A stretch of DNA of 64,000 nucleotides from Alternaria dauci (lineage: Eukaryota; Ascomycota; Dothideomycetes; Pleosporales; Pleosporaceae). The notes beneath the pieces are model-generated. The model was not told where the DNA came from. It did not search any database and saw nothing but the letters and a program-made list of their open reading frames with translations. Each line of letters begins with the position of its first letter. Position 1 is the first letter of the stretch. The position numbers were made by a program, and so were the translations under genes. The DNA is taken from assembly GCF_042100115.1 (NCBI RefSeq), contig NC_091273.1, forward strand, positions 1 through 64,000, written 5' to 3'. Below are positions 18,802 through 30,929 of this stretch, one piece after another.

Positions 18802-21800
18802 TTAGCAATGCTTCTTACTTGGGAAAAGGGCCTCTCTTAGGGAAGTCTTACCAATCTTCTTCGTCATCTCCCGTACCGAAAGCACCCAACCATCGTCTTC
18901 CTCCGACGGGAAGTAATCTGGTCGAAGAGACCAGAGCATTCTTGTTACCAAGGCGGCCGCAAACATTTCAGAGTTCTTGGTTGGTCCTTTGGAAAACTCA
19001 GTCGCATTCACCGCTACAGTAGGGGTAGCTGAAGAGGATGCAAGGGTTAACACCAACATGAGCATTAGATCGCATTTTGGCTGACCTAAGCACTCGATGA
19101 GGCACTGACGTGCTCTGTGGTAGTGTTCACGAACCTTCTGATTCATGCCGGACTTTGAGAACTGGCCGTCCAACTGCTGAAAACCTTTTTCAACTAGCGG
19201 CGGGATGGCGTTAAAAGGGATTTGGCAACCAAAGTCGATAGTACTCTTTGTTTGCGAGCGCCGCTTTGCTTGGTGTACTGCCTCAATCGCTGCCCGCTTG
19301 AGGCTGCCCGGTCTCGCCGCTATAGCGGATGGGGCCGGAACGTTACCGACTAGCCGCGTCATTCTCCGGTAGCTCAATCGGCCATGGTATGAACCAGGCA
19401 CACAGTCAATGCGGCACGCCGCTAGAGCTGACATTATGGCGCTGATCCAGTATTCCTCCTTCATCGCCTTGGCCCTGGCGTGTTGCACGGCAGCGCGTAA
19501 CACAGTGAACCAGCTCGCGTTCTTTGAAAAGAGGTAGCTACTAGATTGGCCATGGCTGTTAACACACTCCCAGTAGAGCTCTTGCGCAAAGTCGCGTCGC
19601 GTCTGGCTTCTCAAACCCGAAGTCGCTTCTGGATAAAAGACAGGAAAGATCGACTCGTACTCCCTGTACTGTGTTAGCGGCTGATATTTGAAACGCTAAT
19701 TGCACGAACCCTGCAGAGAAGGGGTGCTCGCTTTCAGCCCAACGCGTCACCTGCTCTTGCGCCTCCTGTCGTGCCTGCAGTGTTGTTAGGCTTACGCTTT
19801 GAGCATTGCCCCGTCCGCCCTTGTTCAGAGCGCGATAGAATTGGTGTGTTACGAAAGCGATTGTCTGCGGCTTCCACATCTCTTCGAGCACCTCTACTAG
19901 GAACTCTTCTGCGCCACGAGGCCCTTTACCTGTGAGCCCACCAAGCTCACGGAACCATACCTCGCTGTGACAATAAGCGGCAACCTGGGGCCCATAGTGG
20001 TGGCGAATGGAAGCAACGTGCATCATAATAGGTCGTCCATTGTCCATGCGCGGCCAACGCACTAGGTTAGCATGGCCACTGCCTTGCAGATTGAGCATGT
20101 TGGGGTCGATAAACGGCCACCCACCCTGCTCAATGCTTTCTATGGTGCAGAGAGGCCCGAGCACTGAGCCCACTAAAGACCGGGGGAACCCAGTAAAGCA
20201 GTAGCTGCCAAGGCGATCGAATGCGGCCACACCTTCCGCTAGGGCAAAAGGCAGCCCTTTAGAGCCAGCAGCCTTGAAGCGACGATAAAACTCGTCTGAT
20301 GCGTGCGCGAACAGACTAGCAAAGGAGGAGAGAACCTTTGGAAAGATGCGTTCTTTGAACGCGAAGAGGACATCAATGTAGGTAGGTTGTTCCAGCGAGA
20401 AGTACCGGATTAGCTGGAGGATAGGTTGAAGCACTGTCGCAAAATTCCGTTGACCGTCAGCTAACTGCGACACCTGCACAGACAGAACTTGCTCCATCCT
20501 AAACGCGTACAGTTCTTCCTTTATAGCGGCTTTAATCCGCTGTTGCTCGCGAGCGAACGGTTGGGAAGACGTAGGGTTATCAGGAGTCTGTTCGCCTCGC
20601 AATTTCCGCAGTAAACGCTGCCGCTTCGCCGCTACCCGAGGGTTTAGGTTGCCATCCTGATCTGGCAGCGTCAGGGCAGCCGTGGCAATGCCCTTGGTAG
20701 CAAGTAAGTTGCCGGGGCTATGGCGTATAGTTCGCTTAATGTTGGAGTACGCCTGAAAATAACCACTAGTCAACACGCTCGCACCGTTGTTCTGATAGCT
20801 CATGTTGTCCTCCATTACAGCGAGCACGTTGTCGCGTAGGAATGCTGGGGGCTGCGCGGAGGAGAAGTTGCCGTACGATGGATGGAAGGCAAGAGGGTAG
20901 AAGGTAAAGTCGCGCGGGTGTTGGTATTGGCGAACAACGTTGTTGCGATTGGCAAGGAGGCAGCGCGCAGGTGCGAGAATGACACCGACGTCATTAGAGG
21001 CGTTAGGGAGGTTGGAAGATGCTATTGAGTGGATGTCGACCGCTAGCGCGTAGGAGACCGTCTCAATGCTCTCCAGTCTATACTTGTCCTCTAGTGCGCG
21101 TAGAAGATCCTGTGTGTAGTTATCAAACGGCTGTTGATGGTCGTGCGGCGGGGGAATTGGATCGCCTGTTTGTGTACCGCTCTGTGGGGGCGTAGCCCCC
21201 TCTGCGCCGCCTTCGGACCTAGCCGCCGCGTCTTCAGAGTTAGATAAATCATTCTGAGAGTTTGGTAAATCATTCCCAGAGTTTGACAAATCATTCCCAG
21301 AATCAGACGTCTCGCTATCAGAGTCAGACGTCTCGTCATCAGAGTCAGACGTCTCGTCATCAGAGTCAGACGTCTCGTCATCAGGGCGCAACCGGGTTTC
21401 CTTAGGCAGACTATTGAGTTGCTCAGTAGACAACTCAATTGGAAGGTTCTGCCCGTAGTCATACGCATGGAACGCTGGCAGGTTCTCAGTCCAGAACGGA
21501 TCCTGCGTGTTCTTGCGCACGTACTCTGGCCACCCTTCCATGAACTGCTCCTGGAACGTTTCCCACTTGACGATTGAGATCGATTGCGACTGGGGTCCAT
21601 CCAATTTCCAAGAAGCCTCAACACCCTCTCCAAGTAATACGCCTGTAAGGAAGACTTTCTTAATGTACGACGTAAGGAACAGGGCATGGGAGGGTTTGAG
21701 AGCGCTGTGCTCAGACGCCTTCTCGCGGCGTTTGCGACGTTCGCTGCCTGACAGAAGAGGGTCTACTGTGCTATCGACAGGGTGCATAACAATAAACCAA

Positions 21801-22412
21801 GATTCGCGCGTTCCACCCTTTGCAAGACGGAAGGTACGATGCTCCATATCAAACGACAGTCCGTGGCTGTGTTTAGCGCTGTATGGAGCTCGCCAGTGTT
21901 TAAAGCTGATTGTTACGTGGTCGAAGAACGTAGAGAACTTCACAATGGGTTGGAGCGGCCGGCCGATGATAATGATAAGGTCGAGGTGGAACTCAGGGAT
22001 AAATTTGTCCTCAGGCTTGGCTGGTCGGGACCCAACGCGCCTCGATCCGTAGTCTATCGTGTATCGCTTCTGCAGCATTCCAATAGCCTTACTGCCGTTA
22101 AATTCGGGGCTGTCTATCATCTTGATAAATCCCTTCACTACTACGTAGTTACTATATGCGTACAAGTAGGATGCTCTTAAACTCACCAGGTAGTCGGTGG
22201 TCACCTCCGCTGTGGTCAATAGCCCAGGTAAGTTGATTATTCGCTATTGCGTCTTCGTCCCCAAGGCTGCTCTCGTGGTATTCTTCTCCATCATGCTCGT
22301 CAGGTTCTCTATCGTGCTCATCAGGTTGCACATCTTGGTACAGGCCGTCCTCCTCTCCAGCACTGCTGTTATCGTAATCGCTATCGTTTTGTTGTGCAAG
22401 ATCTAAAGACAT
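18802..22412 (-). CDS. Hypothetical protein B of the cassette (about 1172 aa, two introns)
   Basis: Three exons: 22412-22187, 22140-19710 and 19663-18802, summing to 1173 codons. Intron 1 (22141-22186) has a GTGAGT donor and TACGTAG acceptor, and phase agrees. Intron 2 (19664-19709, GTTCGT..CTAAC..TACAG) joins the frames; a 37-nt alternative also fits. The N-terminal exon is acidic. The middle contains 21-bp repeats encoding DDETSDSD and GNDLSNS runs (21240-21385), then a long globular C-terminal half with aromatic-rich segments (YFSLEQPTYIDVLFAFKERIFP, GLTGKGPRGAEEFLVEVLEE). No known domain is recognised. It shares strand with gene C, whose stop lies 160 bp upstream of this start codon. Confidence 0.6.
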
Positions 22413-22570
22413 GATGATAAGAACAGTATTATATAAAATAGTACGTTGGCTAAGGGCTGAGGATCTTGTAGGGTAGATCGATAGATGATGATCGAGAATC
22501 ACAATATCCAGTGCAGAGGAAAGAGGAGAGGAACAGTGTCTATTGGGTTAGGGCTAGGGTCAGATACGGA

Positions 22571-24838
22571 TTACTTCCTCCAAGCCCCTCGTTGTTTCTG
22601 TCGAGTCTTTTCGCTTGGAGAAGCACTGCCCTCTACAGCTACCTGGTCGCCAAGGGTGTGTTTCTTACGGTGTTTCTTTCGGGTCTTTTCGCTTAGAGAA
22701 GCACTGCCCTTTACAGCTACCTGGTCGCTAAGGGTGCGTTTCTGACGGTGTTTCTCTCGGGCTGCAGCAAGGTCGCTTAGACTCAAGTCCTCAATCCCCC
22801 TGTTTTGAACTTTGGTCTGCTGGGATGCCTTGGGTATGCGCGGCTCAGTTGAGGGGTGAGAAATTAGCTCTGGGGTAAGCTGGTCCGAACTCGACCGTGC
22901 TGAAACGCTACGTGCCGCTTCAGAGACTGTCAGATTGAGCTCTCTCTCTCTGCTAGACTCGGCGTTAGAGTGCCTTGCGGGCAGCGGAACCTCTTGACTT
23001 GTATTATCAGAGTCTTCTAGAGTGTGTCTAGACATCCATTCAGTGATTGCGACCTGAATTGTCTCTAGCAAGTCGTTTGCTGCCCTAGTAGACTGGAGCG
23101 CAGGTTCGTTGACGACTTCAGGGACCTGACAGATAGCATCACACGCGATTTGTGCGATTGTAGGCGTTCGCGCTATGTAGGTATCGCTTTGAATTAGGCA
23201 CGCCAAGTGCTTGTTGTGCAAGGTTGGCCCTGTGAAACTGGTCACAATTGACAGCAGTTCTCTCCACACCTTATGCTGGAAGCGTGCGCCGTAGTTCTTG
23301 ATCTCTGCACTTGGGTACTCGTCAATATAGCGGTCTAGTATAGAGCTTGTGAATGCTTCCGCATTTTGCTGTACGTGTTGCAGTACTTCTTGTTGGAGGT
23401 CAAGAGATTTTTGATCAGCCTGGCCGGCATGCCTGCTCTGCAGCACGGGCACTAGATACTTCCGCAGTGCGGGTTTGTTGTTGTCGCTGTCAGACACCTT
23501 GGCGGATCCGCTGTTTACCCATTGGCTGACGTGGGTCATAATACTCCTCATAAGCTTCCCCTCTTTCTTCGGGGTTTTTAAGAGAGCGAGGATGTTTGTG
23601 TACGTGTGTGTGGGCTTTGAAAGTACAGTGGAGTATAGCGCATGGTAGGCCTCATTGCTTAGAGTTGGGAAGAAGCCCTGCCGGCGCGTATGGGAAGGGC
23701 CAGGATCCTTGTCTAACTCCTCGCCAGGGTAGAACAGGTCTTGTACGTCATGGGGACTTCGTGCCTGGGGCAGGCTAGCTAGCGTGTTCCAGTCTGCTAA
23801 ACTGGCGTCAACCCCATACTGCTTTCGAATAGATGTAGAGATGCGAAGTACGTTCTCAAACGCAGCGAACCAATGCTAGACAGTAGATTAGCAAGACAGG
23901 TCAGAGTATTTCGGCGGCGGGTTACACATACGTCATCTATCCGACAACTAGCCATCCACTCAAAAGTGGAGAGATTAAACGTTGCCTGCCCAATTGCGGT
24001 AGAACACCAACGCGTAAGCAGGGGCTGCCAGTTTTGATTTCTCCACAGGGTAACTAGCCGCCGTATTGGGAACTTGACGCGGCTACTAAGCTGAAGATGC
24101 TCTCTCATCTCTTTCTCAACTGACTTGCTTGAGCCTTGAAAGAGATTGGCGTTTGTGCAGAACAGGCTGGTTAACTCGGACCATATCTGGCCATGATTGT
24201 CAGGGAGCGTAATATCGGCCCGATTCGCCCGAAGTTTAACACGAGTGTCTGGTGGTAGCGTGTCTAAAAAGGTTAGGGGCTGTTGTTCACAGTACGCGCG
24301 TTAAGGGGCACCCGCCTTTATCGTAGATGCGGCACACCCACCACCTCTCCTCTTCTCCTAACTGCCGAAGGCGAAGATACTCTTTGAATGCCTCTACACG
24401 ATGGTGACCCGTAATAAGTTCCGCTGTCCCTCCAGTCACGCTTTTCCAGCTCTTGAACGACGGCCATTCCAATCCTTCCTTATCCGCAAACGTGGCAGAA
24501 GTAACTGTGCTCTGAGCTGGCAATTCCACCTTCAGATGATGAAGCATCTGCTCTACGTGTTCCTTAGAACAGGCAATCTGCAGTTGGTGGCTAGGGTCTC
24601 GTCGAAGAATACCAGTTTCGTTAAAGATCTCGCAGAGGCGGCGCTGGTGTGCTGTGTCAATAGACCTATTGACACCAAAACTCCATTCTGCGCTAAGCGC
24701 ATCGATTGGAAACTTCGCTATAGCGAGTAGGTATGGCGCAGCTTGTTCGTGGATAGGAGTTGTCTCTTCAATCTCTGGATCATTCGTACGCTGCCGTTTG
24801 CTGTTTTTGGTTAAAACGTTTGCTAGAGGGCGCTTCAT
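22571..24838 (-). CDS. GHHR-motif (ParB/DUF3723-like) protein C of the cassette
   Basis: The ATG at 24838 opens a frame with a basic nuclear-signal-like start (KNSKRQR), then a compact domain ending in AELITGHHRVEAF (GHHR at 144-147) and RWWVCRIYD. That order recalls ParB/Srx-like folds and fungal DUF3723 proteins (GRHR followed by WW). The similarity is by eye only. The frame breaks near 24285-24300 and resumes as PLTFLDTLPPDTRVKLRANR. Either there is one frameshift, or a 58-nt GTGTGC..CAG intron that would remove the WVCRIYD residues. A clear intron follows at 23876-23931 (GTATGT, TGCTAAT, CTAG), after which the frame runs to 22571. The C-terminus is basic with a duplicated segment (HRQKRTLSDQVAVKGSASLS). 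It could be functional or a recent pseudogene. Its start lies only 160 bp from the palindromic array at 25.0 kb. Confidence 0.55.
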
Positions 24839-26070
24839 TGCAACGTTGTTAGAAAGAACACAGAAACTAAGGTAAGTGGAAAAGAGATAAGAGAAGGTAA
24901 GAAAGCAATAGAGAGGTACTACACAAGGTATAAGTAGGCGAGAAGCCGTCTATTCTTGCATAGGCCGCTGTAAGTCTAGCGGTGAGTGTTAGTCACTCTC
25001 GCCCCCAAGGGCAGCACCTTACGGCAATCCGCGGCTACTATCTCGCCCCTGGGGGCAGCACTCTACGCCTACTATCTCGCCCCCGGGGGCAGCACTCTAC
25101 GGCTACTATCTCGCCCCCGGGGGCAGCACTCTACGGCTACTATCTCGCCCCCGGGGGCAGCACTCTACGGCTACTATCTCGCCCCTGGGGGCAGCACTCT
25201 ACGGCTACTATCTCGCCCCCGGGGGCAGCACTCTACGGCTACTATCTCGCCCCTGGGGGCAGCACTCTACGGCTACTATCTCGCCCCTAGGGGCAGCACT
25301 CCACGGCTACTATCTCGCCCCCAGGGGCAGTAACTTGCAGCAACTTGCAGCAACCCGCGCCTACTATCTCGCCCCTGGGGGCAGCACTCTACGGCTACTA
25401 TCTCGCCCCCGGGGGCAGCAACTTGTAGTAACTTGCAGCAACCCGCGCCTACTATCTCGCCCCTGGGGGCAGCACTCTACGCCTACTATCTCGCCCCCAG
25501 GGGCAGCAACTTACCGCAACCCGCGCCTACTATCTCGCCCCTGGGGGCAGCACTCTACGGCTACTATCTCGCCCCTAGGGGCAGCACTCCACGGCTACTA
25601 TCTCGCCCCCAGGGGCAGCACTCTACGGCTACTATCTCGCCCCTAGGGGCAGCACTCTACGCCTACTATCTCGCCCCCAGGGGCAGCAACTTGCAGCAAC
25701 TTGCAGCAACCCGCGCCTACTATCTCGCCCCTAGGGGCAGCACTCTACGCCTACTATCTCGCCCCCAGGGGCAGCAACTTGCCGCAACCCGCGCCTACTA
25801 TCTCGCCCCTAGGGGCAGCACTCTACAGCTACTATCTCGCCCCTGGGGGCAGCACTCTACGGCTACTATCTCGCCCCTGGGGGCAGCACTCCACGGCTAC
25901 TATCTCGCCCCTGGGGGCAGCACTCTACGGCTACTATCTCGCCCCCGGGGGTAGCACTCTACGGCTACTATCTCGCCCCCGGGGGCAGCACTCTACGGCT
26001 ACTATCTCGCCCCCGGGGGCAGCACTCTACGCCTACTATCTCGCCCCTGGGGGCAGCAACTTACAGCACT

Positions 26071-26207
26071 CTACATCTACTATCTAGATACTACTATACG
26101 CACCATCTACGAAGAGTAGACAGGCGGAGGTGCAATTTCACTCATTAGATCTACAGACACAGCATTTCACCAAGCATAACGACAGTAACATTAGCGCTAC
26201 GTGTACG
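26071..26207. repeat. Unique spacer inside the 35-bp array, copy 1
   Basis: About 137 bp of non-repeat sequence (including GAAGAGTAGACAGGCGGAGG) interrupting the array. It recurs at 26695-26831 with no difference that I could see, marking a recent 624-bp segmental duplication. Confidence 0.9.
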
Positions 26208-26694
26208 CCTACTATCTCGCCCCTAGGGGCAGCAACTTACAGCAACTTGCCGCAACCCGCGCCTACTATCTCGCCCCTGGGGGCAGCACTCTACGGCTAC
26301 TATCTCGCCCCCGGGGGTAGTAACTTACAGCAACTTGCCGCAACCCGCGCCTACTATCTCGCCCCTGGGGGCAGCACTCTACGGCTACTATCTCGCCCCC
26401 GGGGGCAGCACTCTACGGCTACTATCTCGCCCCCGGGGGCAGCACTCTACGGCTACTATCTCGCCCCTGGGGGCAGCACTCTACGGCTACTATCTCGCCC
26501 CTGGGGGCAGCACTCTACGGCTACTATCTCGCCCCCGGGGGCAGCACTCTACGGCTACTATCTCGCCCCTGGGGGCAGCACTCTACGGCTACTATCTCGC
26601 CCCCGGGGGCAGCACTCTACGGCTACTATCTCGCCCCCGGGGGCAGCACTCTACGCCTACTATCTCGCCCCTGGGGGCAGCAACTTACAGCACT

Positions 26695-26831
26695 CTACAT
26701 CTACTATCTAGATACTACTATACGCACCATCTACGAAGAGTAGACAGGCGGAGGTGCAATTTCACTCATTAGATCTACAGACACAGCATTTCACCAAGCA
26801 TAACGACAGTAACATTAGCGCTACGTGTACG
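26695..26831. repeat. Unique spacer inside the 35-bp array, copy 2
   Basis: Second copy of the spacer at 26071. Flanking array units match as well, so the duplicated block is larger than the spacer. Confidence 0.9.
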
Positions 26832-27699
26832 CCTACTATCTCGCCCCTAGGGGCAGCAACTTACAGCAACTTGCCGCAACCCGCGCCTACTATCTCGCCC
26901 CTGGGGGCAGCACTCTACGGCTACTATCTCGCCCCCGGGGGTAGTAACTTACAGCAACTTGCCGCAACCCGCGCCTACTATCTCGCCCCTGGGGGCAGCA
27001 CTCTACGGCTACTATCTCGCCCCCGGGGGCAGCACTCTACGGCTACTATCTCGCCCCCGGGGGCAGCACTCTACGGCTACTATCTCGCCCCTGGGGGCAG
27101 CACTCTACGGCTACTATCTCGCCCCTGGGGGCAGCACTCTACGGCTACTATCTCGCCCCCGGGGGCAGCACTCTACGGCTACTATCTCGCCCCTGGGGGC
27201 AGCACTCTACGGCTACTATCTCGCCCCTGGGGGTAGCACTCTACGGCTACTATCTCGCCCCCGGGGGCAGCACTCTACGGCTACTATCTCGCCCCCGGGG
27301 GTAGCACTCTACGGCTACTATCTCGCCCCTGGGGGCAGCACTCTACGGCTACTATCTTGCCCCTGGGGGCAGCACTCTACGCCTACTATCTCGCCCCCGG
27401 GGGTAGCAACTTGCAGTAACTTGCAGCAACCCGCGCCTACTATCTCGCCCCTGGGGGCAGCACTCTACGCCTACTATCTCGCCCCTAAGGGTAGTACTCT
27501 ATAGATACTATCTTACCCCTAGGGGTAGACCTCTATAGCTACTCTCTTACCTCTAACCCTATGCTAGTTATACTGTTTACCTCTATAGTATAGTATATTG
27601 TACGCCTCACTAATAGACTTACTATCTAGTATAATCTTATAGAGCTAGCTAGGAGTAATGTAGAGGATTCTAGTAGTAAAGCGGTTAACGTAAAAGACC

Positions 27700-28540
27700 T
27701 AATACGCTAGTTTTTCACCGTTAAGAGTCTAGGTCGCTATGTTAGCTGTAATAACGCGGATATAAACATCCTTAGCCCTATAGTCGTCTACACCCTCTTT
27801 AACGCTGATAGGTATAACGCCGTCCTCTATGTCTAAATCCTTAACATTACTATTAAGACCCTCTACGCCTACATTATTATCGTCTTCGTCTTCTAGAGTA
27901 GTAGAGCGTCTAATAAAGGGGGTAGTTAGAAAACTTTCTAATAGACCCCCCTATAGTAGTTATGTAGGAGATCTTACTTAGGACGCCTTACGGGCGAGTT
28001 GTACTAGTTAGGTAACTTAGTAGGAGTTAGGTTAACACCCTCTATTGCACCTAAGTCCTATATAGTTAGCTTAGTTACAGAGAGTCGTAGTAAGAGCGTT
28101 AACAGTATTTTCGCCCTATATAGAGGTGTTAGTACCTACGTCTTCCTACTAGTAAGTAAGTTATCCTAGGCGAGTAGGGAATACCCTTAGGTAGGGGTTT
28201 ATAGCTAATATAGCGGGTTATAGTATCCTACTATAGGGGTAGATAGGAAACTTAGTAATAGGCGGGGTTACTAGTTTAGTTGTTTTTTAGAGTAGACTCA
28301 CCTTCTATCGCTTAGATTAGTAGTGCGTCGCTATAAAAGCGCCTATAAGTAATTAATAATTATTTCTAATAGCTTTTATAAGGATTATACGCACTCTTAT
28401 ACGTTATAGCTGCTATTACAGTTGCTGTTTCTTTAGATTTAGCGGTGGATTTAGCGTTGTTAGTTAGTGTTGTAGACTAAGTTCGATAAACGTAGAAAGT
28501 AAGAGTTAAGTTAACAGGTCTAAGCGCCTCCCTTCCCTTA
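27700..28540 (-). repeat. RIP-mutated element fragment, copy 1
   Basis: Matches 37100-37890. The best-conserved part is 28270-28530, including TAAAAGCGCCTATAAGTAAT and TTTAGATTTAGCGGTGGATT. The minus strand at 27740-27920 translates to a decayed peptide with GVIPISVKEGVDDY, matching DIIPVSVKDSVDKY of copy 2. It looks like the 5' end and promoter of one mobile or multicopy gene. Confidence 0.65.
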
Positions 28541-28969
28541 GTTTCCTATATACCCTATAGGCGATACCTAGGCTAAAATGATAGTAGTACACTATAATCT
28601 CTTAGCGAGCGCATTAGTACTAGCCTTAGTAGGGGTTAACTATCTTATAATCCTAGCGTTAGTTACTCCCTTCCTCTTATATCCCACTCGGTCTCTACTA
28701 CCCTTTACTAGCCGTACTATCATAACTAACAAACCTCAACGCGACTCCTACCTCGCATCAAAGATAGCTACTAATTAATTCCGACCCCTACCTCACTACA
28801 CTAATAACGAGGCTACCTATAAGGTCGTTCTATTAACACTGCGTGTACGTATCCCCTACTCCTACAGGGGGTCCCTAGCAAACTTTCCTATAGGCCCCTA
28901 TTATACTAACATCTTACTAACCTTACACTAAATAGTCCTCTATCTCTCCTATTATTACCGTTAAGCTCT

Positions 28970-29643
28970 ACGCGTATAGTAGTCTTAGTACTATTCTGCT
29001 TAGGGTCGCTACTGTTATTAGCCTCGTCCTGCGCGCTAAGTACTAGTATCTAGCCTAGTTTAATTATATTAATAAGGATAAGAATGCCCGTAACAACCGC
29101 TTTTAGGTAAACTTCAGTCTTACTACTAACGACTACTACTCTTGTATAAACTTTAGTGCTCCTATCTGTACTAATAGCTAGAACATCGACACTACTTATA
29201 TAGCGAGTTACTTCGACATCTATACGGAGGTTAACCCCAAGTATAAGCCTTAAGGCAGGGCCTTCCTAAAGCGACTCATTAAGCACGTCTACGAGGCCAA
29301 GACTATAGTTATCACTATTAATATAGGCAACACTTTACTCTATAAGCTAGGTATTGTCTATAACTTAGCCCTCTTCATAATAAGTATCACTATAGATAGT
29401 GCCGTGTACCTAGGAGAGCATACTATCACTATTATTATTAAGACTATTAACAGCGAGCGCAACTATGTCTAGTATATCCCTACTCTATCTATACCTAATT
29501 ATATATCCCGTAATAAATATTGCTTAAGCTACTAGAGATACGTTAGACTAGGAATTCTGCGCACCGCGGCTCGCATTAATAGCGACACTAGAAACTCTAT
29601 AATACCTATTAGAGAGCGCTTTATCTTAAAATCCTACGCCTAA
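28970..29643 (+). pseudogene. Decayed reading frame, unknown gene
   Basis: One plus-strand frame reads on for about 220 codons with scattered TAG/TAA stops at sites where CAG, CAA or TGG would be expected. Readable parts include ASYFDIYTEVNP, GRAFLKRLIKHVYEAKT and LGEHTITIIIKTINSERNYV. It ends in a TAA at about 29643. Family not recognised. Confidence 0.45.
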
Positions 29644-30929
29644 TAGTAAGATATACGCACTAGTCCTAATATAGGAGGAAGAACAGTTAGTTCCTTATAA
29701 CAGGTATTATATACATGTTAAGAGGCATTACACACTTTACAGATAGATAATATAATAACCTATTTATACATATAATCCTTTTATTCTATTGTAACCTACT
29801 TAGTATAAACCCTAACTAAATTATTCTGTCTCTTACCTAGACAACTTAGCTTAACAATATAAAGAAGAAGTACTATATATCTAGTAACATGTTACTAGGG
29901 TAGGGGTTAGTAAGAAAGTTTCTAGCTAACCCTAAGATAGACGTTCACGGGGGGGTAGAGGCCGCAGATATATAACTATTACAAAAGAGCACTTATTCGC
30001 TAGATTATATTAGGGACTAAGCGGAGAGCTAGTAATAAAGGAAACGAGCGTAGAAGACTAGAAGGAATTCGGACGCGACTTAGATATAGGATAGAGGTAG
30101 TACTAGTTAAAGGCTCAGTTTAGAATTAGAGTGTTTACGTTGTTTCCGCGAAAACTAGTAAGTAATGCGTATATCGAAACAGGCTTAACTGTAATATAGT
30201 TCGCGCAGTAGGTAGAAATAATTATAAAATATAATAACGGTGTGTATGATGCATCCGTCGCAGTAGAGGCACTTTATATAGCGTAGATGTTAGAATAACC
30301 ACCGCTAGATCCGCTCGTACTAGAGACGTTAGATAAGGACGAAGTAGACAGTTATAATACACAGCTAGCATTTTGTGCCTAAGGTAACAGTAGAATTATA
30401 AGGGGGGGTATTATAGAAACTAAAGACCTTAGGGTAGAAACGGAAGAGTTCGTAGGTAGTAAGTTTAGTATCCTAAGCACGTACCCTAATTAAGAGATAG
30501 GAGAAGAGCATATATATTTATACCTGTAAGGTAAAGGTAGAGATACCCACCTTACTAGAAGGGGGTGATTTGTTACTATAATAGGGGTGTAGAGAAAACT
30601 TAGGAGAGTTTACGGGGAGTAGCATATAAAATATATTTAGTAACTAGCTACTACTAGTGTGCAGCACTATAAATAAACTAGGGGGGTTATATTAAAAGTT
30701 TCCTGTATACCTCTATTTACCTACAGTTTAGTGCTAGCTATAGCGCGGGTGTTTAAAGTGTATATGTCCCTTTATGTAAATAAAAGTTAATAGGTTAGCG
30801 CTACTTAAACTCCTACTTATCCTAGCCCTCTAAAGGTAAAGGTAGAGGAGTCGTGCCGTATAGGGTGCTAAGTGACTACGTAATATCGTCGCCCTAAGTA
30901 GCCTTAAACTAATTTTAGAAGGCGTGATA

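Larger units (their letters stand above)
24996..27530. repeat. GC-rich 35-bp tandem array of GCCCCYRGGGGC palindromes
   Basis: About 65-70 copies of a 35-bp unit containing GGCTACTATCTCGCCCCTGG and GGGCAGCACTCTAC. Each unit carries a 12-bp palindrome (GCCCCTGGGGGC, GCCCCCGGGGGC or GCCCCTAGGGGC). Some units are replaced by GCAACTTGC-containing variants. A block of several hundred bp including a unique spacer is duplicated with a 624-bp offset. The last two or three units (27480-27530) are RIP-mutated. The unit has no stop codon in any plus-strand frame, so long overlapping open frames of a 35-residue repeat appear; I do not call them genes. Confidence 0.93.

Noticed and set aside
24982..27504. 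Series of overlapping frames encoding a 35-residue repeat (YYLAPGGSTLRLLSRP)
   Set aside because: Produced by a stop-free 35-bp unit in all three frames; no start context, no unique domain, no splice signals.
25009..27530. CRISPR-like reading of the 35-bp array
   Set aside because: The repeats are directly tandem with no unique spacers of regular length, in a eukaryotic chromosome.
28578..28778. 66-residue frame in the RIP block
   Set aside because: Chance open frame in degraded DNA; no similarity or context.
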